From positions 1-43,703 of the forward strand of contig JBBRDT010000019.1 of the NCBI GenBank assembly GCA_038203635.1: a DNA stretch of 43,703 nucleotides, in the 5' to 3' direction. Numbering within the stretch: position 1 is the stretch's first letter; every line of letters begins with the position of its first letter. A program made the position numbers and the translations under genes. The DNA is from DASRIA01 sp038203635 (GTDB lineage Bacteria > Actinomycetota > Thermoleophilia > Solirubrobacterales > JBBDJG01). The notes below the pieces were generated by a model that was not told where the DNA came from, did no database searches, and saw only the letters and a program-made list of their open reading frames with translations. This document shows positions 40,601 through 43,703 of the stretch, piece after piece.

Positions 40601-42401
40601 TGTGGCCCCTCGCGACCGCTCGGTAGACCTCATCCGACAGCGGCGCCATGTCGTGGTGGCCGCCGAGGATGATCGGGAAGGCCGTCTCGACCGTGCGCGG
40701 GTCGTCCTGCGGTGCGTCGATCGAGGGTCGCGCGCCGAACACCGCGCGACACGAGAAGTGCTCGATCTCGCGCTCGCGGTCGATCGCCGGGTTGGTGACG
40801 ACGGCGACCGTCTCCTTGAAGTAGTCGGCCAGGTTCTGCCGCTCCTCGGACAGCGAGGCGAGCGGCCCGTCGTAGCCGAGCGACCCGATCGGCTCGGCTC
40901 CGTTGGACGCCATCTGCTGAACGAGCTTCGTGTCCTCGCGCTGCCATCCCATCCCGGCCAAGACCTTGTCCTCTACCTTCACCGGCTCGGAAGGCCCGGC
41001 GGAGTCGTATCCGGGGATCTCCGGTCCCTCGAGCGGGCCACCGGTGGGAATTGCCTGTTCGAAGCCGGCCACCGCCTCGGCCCCGGTGCGCTCCAGCCAG
41101 CGCTTGTGGACGAGCTTCTGCATCTCCTGGTGATCGAAGAGGCGCGCGGTCTTGTCGCGCTTCACCCGCACCATCACCTTCTCGCCCGGGGACATCGGCT
41201 TGGGCTCGCCGGTCATGTCCGCCAGCGGCACCACTCCCGGCTCGGAGCTGAACACGTACGAGTCATCGGCGTGGATCTCCCACAGGGGGCGCAGCCCGAG
41301 CGCGTCGACGGAGAACACGTACTCGTCGCCGTTGCGCGCGATCAGCGCGATCGGACCCTGGGCGAAGGGGCCCATGGCCTGCCGCAGATACATGTAGAAG
41401 CCGCGCAGCGCCTCGGGGAACTGGCGGATCTCGTTCACGATCGGCGGCACCGCCAGCTCCATCGCCTCCGCCAGCGAGAGGCCGCGTCGGTGGATGAGGG
41501 TCTCGATCAGCCGGTTCATGTCCTGCGAGTCGGAGGAGTCGTCGCGAAGCGGCACGCCGAGCATGCGCGACTCGGCCCGCAGGCGCGCCACCGTGTTGAT
41601 CTCGCCGTTGTGGCCCAGGACCGAGAACGGCTGCACACGCATGAAGGACGGCCAGGTGTTGGTCGAGTAGCGGTTGTGCCCGAGCAGCGAGACGGTCTCG
41701 CAGTGCGGATCGGAGAGGTCTTCGAAGTAGCCCTGCAGGACCAGGGGCGCGCCCATCACCTTGTAGACGCAGCTCTCCGCCGACAGCGACGCGACGTGGG
41801 CGTCCAGTGTTTTCTCGATCTCGATCGCGACGTCGAACAGGATGCGGTCGCGACCCTCTGCGTCGGGCACCAGGACGCCGATCTGCCAGAAGTGCGGCTC
41901 CTCCTCCCGGGCGGTCGGCCCCAGCGCCGCGCTCGAGACACGGTCCTCACGCTCGGCCAGCACCCGCAGCCCGGCGCGGTGCAGGATCTGGCGCGCGCGT
42001 TGCTTGACCTGCTCGTAGCCGGCGGCCCGCGAGACGAATATGTGCGCGACGGCGAAGGCCGGGTCGAGCGCGAGCCGCGGCGCATGCCCGCCCGCGCGCA
42101 CCTCCTCCTGCCAGATCAGGCGGGGGATGTCGATCATGGCGCCACACCCGTCGCCCTCACCGTCGACGTTGCCGGCGCGGTGCAGCATCTTCTGCAGGGC
42201 CACGAACCCCTTCTCGATCACATCGTGAGTCGCACGCCCGTCCTTGCGAACCGCCGCGTAGAGCGCGCAGGCATCCTTGTCCTCGACGGTCTCGGGTCGC
42301 CGCAGGGGCCGGTAGGCCTGCGTGGACGAGTAGGGCGCGCGGCGCTGCTCAGCCGTTGAGGCGGCGTCCTGCTCGGACAACTTCGAAGAATGAGCGCTCA
42401 T
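37635..42401 (-). CDS. gltB: Glutamate synthase large subunit
   Basis: The large (alpha) subunit makes glutamate from glutamine and 2-oxoglutarate. In the 1588-residue product Cys45 (DACALYAAV) is the likely amidotransferase nucleophile after a propeptide. The N-terminal domain runs to about residue 430 (GHNRYSTNTWPSF, GHNGEINT). The FMN barrel is recognised by SMSFGSQGE, GEGGHLPAKKV, SPSNNHDLYSIEDL and GFEGGTGA. The 3Fe-4S Cys set (GCTICRGCQLDTC) and the C-terminal beta-helix (NGSVGKSFAYGAQRG) follow. GGGAGGAT precedes ATG 42401. No gltD is adjacent on either side, so the small subunit must be elsewhere. Confidence 0.95.
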   Translation of the reverse strand: MSAHSSKLSEQDAASTAEQRRAPYSSTQAYRPLRRPETVEDKDACALYAAVRKDGRATHDVIEKGFVALQKMLHRAGNVDGEGDGCGAMIDIPRLIWQEEVRAGGHAPRLALDPAFAVAHIFVSRAAGYEQVKQRARQILHRAGLRVLAEREDRVSSAALGPTAREEEPHFWQIGVLVPDAEGRDRILFDVAIEIEKTLDAHVASLSAESCVYKVMGAPLVLQGYFEDLSDPHCETVSLLGHNRYSTNTWPSFMRVQPFSVLGHNGEINTVARLRAESRMLGVPLRDDSSDSQDMNRLIETLIHRRGLSLAEAMELAVPPIVNEIRQFPEALRGFYMYLRQAMGPFAQGPIALIARNGDEYVFSVDALGLRPLWEIHADDSYVFSSEPGVVPLADMTGEPKPMSPGEKVMVRVKRDKTARLFDHQEMQKLVHKRWLERTGAEAVAGFEQAIPTGGPLEGPEIPGYDSAGPSEPVKVEDKVLAGMGWQREDTKLVQQMASNGAEPIGSLGYDGPLASLSEERQNLADYFKETVAVVTNPAIDREREIEHFSCRAVFGARPSIDAPQDDPRTVETAFPIILGGHHDMAPLSDEVYRAVARGHKTYLLEDLWESFRGRSGVIDISCLEAETIEGALERLKFEAAKKVLDGCELLVLSDRTAFEGERPWIDPHLALAAIDRALREYRVEQGEENLRRRTSIVLRSGAIRNVHDVCMALGLGADGVCPYVMIEVICVDDYHGDISNMCSALRKGMEKVISTLGIHELRGYSRLFSAIGLRPDLVEIFGTPGYYGSGSAGTGFTELNAESAVRQRILAGQEDAKPAKTFRFYPKVYKAAIAAANGSATFEEYSAKVRELERENPISMRHVLDLKSDRQPIAPEQVDPGVGRHSYPIVISSMSFGSQGETAFRAYPEAAKRVNIVCVNGEGGEIRDMYGKYPLWRGQQVASGRFGVTSEMLNSSYLVEIKIGQGAKPGEGGHLPAKKVSEKVAAARNASPGTDLISPSNNHDLYSIEDLAELIDELKTANPDVRVSVKVPVVPNIGTIGVGIAKAGADIITLSGFEGGTGAARQHALRHVGLPSDIGTRAVHLALLETGIRNRVEIWADGGYRHGWDIVKLHCLGANRVAFGTLAMVSIGCTICRGCQLDTCHVGIATQIEDMAEAEEKGLKKFTPQEFELAAENSARFFAGMGEEVRQIVADLGYERAQDLVGRSDLLVQSRGKGAIDLTEMIRPLEEMLDLEPIDMPVSAEEQREAAGLIVAQPIRMEPKQASSDIAALAADVCGGPISIGDGIPAAAVAEAAGTVSVTSTWRVVHEYERAVDANDRVLGTELAGALSRARIFRPDTAPRSTMESLADLHFNGGSIGGSGLGAFNVWGIDIRIEGGAQDGVGKTMFGGTIAVMKGRNRSGQRVNGSVGKSFAYGAQRGRFFVQGSADSRFCIRLSGADVVIAGEPADRIRDDLGGIADRANIKGFAFEYMTSGRAVVLGDIGPWACAGQTGGRVYMRINDAWGLDREALERRLGKGAKVALLELDSEGESDVKELLGHYAQELERSEQHDEAQRVRAIAANAKSHFLMSVPEREQTDPSVSTE

Positions 42402-42462
42402 CTATCCTCCCGGGTTCCGCACCTTCTCCGAGAGGGCGCGCGACGGGTTCGTGGGACGCGGA

Positions 42463-42468
42463 ATTATA
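42463..42468 (-). promoter_or_regulatory. -10 box for gltB
   Basis: The complement reads TATAAT, a perfect consensus, about 61 nt before the gltB ATG. The overlapping plus-strand TATAGT (42465-42470) might serve parA, giving a divergent pair. No strong -35 is recognised. Confidence 0.45.
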
Positions 42469-42574
42469 GTCCGCAGGCCGGTTGCGAAGCCGCGCGGCGA
42501 TCCGGTGCAACGAGGGAAGGCTTTCTTATCGCAATTTGCAGGAAATTCACCTCCCCGCCGGGGCACCGGCGGCG

Positions 42575-42589
42575 GATCCGGGCCGGATC
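42575..42589. repeat. Short palindrome upstream of the ParA-type gene
   Basis: GATCCGG and CCGGATC flank a single G, about 20 nt before GTG 42610, within the 207-nt intergenic region (42402-42609). It could be an operator or chance in GC-rich DNA. It is not like the actinobacterial parS sequence. Confidence 0.25.
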
Positions 42590-42609
42590 GCAGGCAGGAT
42601 GAGGAACCC

Positions 42610-43458
42610 GTGAGCCCGACCATCCTCCCCTCTCCCTGCCCGACCGTGACCGTGCTCTCGCAGAAGGGCGGGACCGGCAAGACGACGATGGTCAGAACGA
42701 TGGCCGACGTGTTGCGCCGAGTGGGGTTGGACGTGCTGGCCGTGGACCTCGACCCGCAGGGCAACCTCTCCGACTACTTCGACGTCGATCCCGACGCCAC
42801 GCCCACGATCGGCGAGGTGCTGGCCGGGCGGGCACGCGCCGTCGACGCGATCCACAAGAACATGATCCCGGCCAACCTCGGCCTGGCCGAGGCAGAGCTG
42901 GTGCTGAGCGGGAAGATGGGACGCGAGCTGACCCTCAAGCGCGCGCTGCGCGAGTCCCGTCGCCAGCACGACATGATCCTGATCGACTGTCCCCCGGCGC
43001 TCGGGCTGCTGAGCGTCAACGCGCTGGTCGCCGCAAGCCATGCGCTCGTCAGCGCCGAGGGCGAGTACTTCTCGCTGCAGGGCGTCGAGCAGGTGCTCGA
43101 GGTGATGCAGCTCGCACGCGACAACCTCAACGAGGGCCTCGAGTGGCTCGGCGTGGTCCTGAACATGGCGGACATGCGCATGGTGCACACCCGCGAGACG
43201 CTGGCGCATATGCGGGAGAGCTTCGGGGACAAGGTCTTCACCACCGTGATCCGTCGCTCCGTCCGCTACCCCGAATCGGCCGAGCGTGGCGTCTCGATCC
43301 TGGACTACCGCCCGGAGCTGGGGGCGGATTACGTGCGCCTCGCGGACGAGCTCCTTGCGCGACTCGGCGACGAGGAGTCGCGCGAGCGGCTGCGCGCCCT
43401 GCGCGAGGAGATGGTGACAGTCACGCGGTCGCCGGAGCGCACGTCCGACGCCGCGTAG
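42610..43458 (+). CDS. ParA/MinD-family ATPase (orphan)
   Basis: The 282-residue product has the deviant Walker A KGGTGKTT (residues 19-26), DLDPQGNLSDYF (Walker A'), ILIDCPPALGLLSVNAL (Walker B) and the EYFSLQGVEQVLE segment typical of ParA. GTG 42610 lies 4 nt after AGGATGAGGAA. There is no parB, no parS and no rRNA-processing gene nearby, so this is a stand-alone ParA-like ATPase, perhaps positioning a cellular cargo. The frame is open farther upstream but that region is not conserved in character. Confidence 0.9.
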   Translation: MSPTILPSPCPTVTVLSQKGGTGKTTMVRTMADVLRRVGLDVLAVDLDPQGNLSDYFDVDPDATPTIGEVLAGRARAVDAIHKNMIPANLGLAEAELVLSGKMGRELTLKRALRESRRQHDMILIDCPPALGLLSVNALVAASHALVSAEGEYFSLQGVEQVLEVMQLARDNLNEGLEWLGVVLNMADMRMVHTRETLAHMRESFGDKVFTTVIRRSVRYPESAERGVSILDYRPELGADYVRLADELLARLGDEESRERLRALREEMVTVTRSPERTSDAA

Positions 43459-43462
43459 GGCG

Positions 43463-43703
43463 ATGGCCGCGCGCTACGACGTCCGCGACAAGGTCGTCCT
43501 GATCACCGGAGGGTCGCGTGGCATCGGAGCCGATGCGGCAAGGCGGCTCGCAAAGCTCGGGGCGCAAGTGTCGGTCGTCGGTCTCGAGCCCGAGCTGTTG
43601 CGTGAGGTCGCCGAGGGAATCGGCGAACGCGCCGCCTGGTTCGAGGCCGACGTCACAGAGGTCGGTGCGCTGAACCGCGCCGTGGATGCGACCGCCGAGC
43701 GCT
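43463..43703 (+). CDS. Short-chain dehydrogenase/reductase, N-terminal part (runs off the right edge)
   Basis: The first 80 residues show the SDR nucleotide-binding motif TGGSRGIG and the following helix ADAARRLAKLGAQVSVVG, then the FEADVTEVGALNRAVD region that binds the adenine end. It is likely NAD(P)-dependent; the catalytic Tyr-Lys lies outside the window. ATG 43463 is 4 nt after the ParA stop. Confidence 0.92.
   Translation, partial: MAARYDVRDKVVLITGGSRGIGADAARRLAKLGAQVSVVGLEPELLREVAEGIGERAAWFEADVTEVGALNRAVDATAER

Noticed and set aside
37740..42359. Long plus-strand frames opposite gltB
   Set aside because: They are shadows of gltB; the reverse complement of a GC3-rich gene stays open by chance. 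No motif or ribosome site supports them.
42402..42609. parS centromere site near the ParA-type gene
   Set aside because: The actinobacterial parS-like GTTTCACGTGAAAC is absent here, and I saw no other copy in the window; no parB either. The gene is an orphan ParA-like ATPase.
1..43703. tRNA, rRNA and riboswitch genes
   Set aside because: No GTTCGANNC-type T-loop with cloverleaf pairing, rRNA stretch or known aptamer was recognised by eye; a computational scan would be needed to exclude them fully.

Overview
The window is GC-rich, densely packed actinobacterial DNA. The mix of hyp genes, actinobacterial YcnI/CopCD proteins, a MarP-like protease, an SPW-repeat protein, secreted proteins with Thermoleophilia-style tails and many leaderless-looking genes suggests a soil actinobacterium of the Thermoleophilia (Solirubrobacterales/Gaiellales) type. 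That placement is an inference from gene content; no rRNA or other phylogenetic marker lies in the window.

Region 1 (1-7764): the last 47 codons of an IS481-like transposase, then a tightly coupled [NiFe]-hydrogenase maturation operon: hypC, a second HypC-like gene, hypD, hypE, hypA, a 44-residue membrane protein, hypB, a double-SIS (GmhA-like) gene and hypF. HypE and HypF make and transfer the cyanide ligand, HypC and HypD carry the Fe(CN)2CO unit, and HypA and HypB insert nickel. No hydrogenase structural gene is present.

Region 2 (7765-13089): a 32-codon ORF fragment, an ABC1/UbiB-type kinase, a small membrane protein, then an envelope copper-type operon: a CxC secreted protein, two YcnI (DUF1775) proteins, a membrane-anchored protein with a DHRIHxM motif, and a third YcnI. 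Region 3 (13121-20848): ispH and a subtilase on the minus strand, and divergently a complete acetone carboxylase operon acxA-acxB-acxC (beta, alpha, gamma), which makes acetoacetate from acetone and bicarbonate using ATP.

Region 4 (20845-30393): a minus-strand operon starts with a secreted protein that has the copper-ligand layout of PHM/DBH-type copper monooxygenases. It continues through two small proteins and a seven-repeat propeller/His-rich/RTX-like protein and ends with a Mug-type DNA glycosylase. Divergent from it runs a second DHRIHxM paralogue, a CopC-CopD-YtkA fusion and a propeller/beta-helix secreted protein. Regions 2 and 4 together look like an extracytoplasmic copper capture, import and use system.

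Region 5 (30430-43703): mostly housekeeping and small genes: SnoaL-like, MIP18-family, FxsA, a CrtC-like unknown, HAD hydrolase, unknown helical protein, SPW-repeat protein, MarP-like protease, membrane protein, lipoprotein, SRPBCC, zinc ribbon-FHA protein, a very large glutamate synthase subunit (gltB) without gltD, an orphan ParA-type ATPase and the start of an SDR.

Genome-scale features visible here: (i) about a dozen start codons sit 6-10 nt downstream of a TANNNT -10 box, implying leaderless transcription; (ii) four convergent gene pairs share a CTAG/TTAG stop overlap; (iii) strong palindromes sit at convergent gene ends and one sits inside acxC. No tRNA, rRNA, CRISPR or recognisable riboswitch was found. 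No gene-free gap exceeds about 210 nt.
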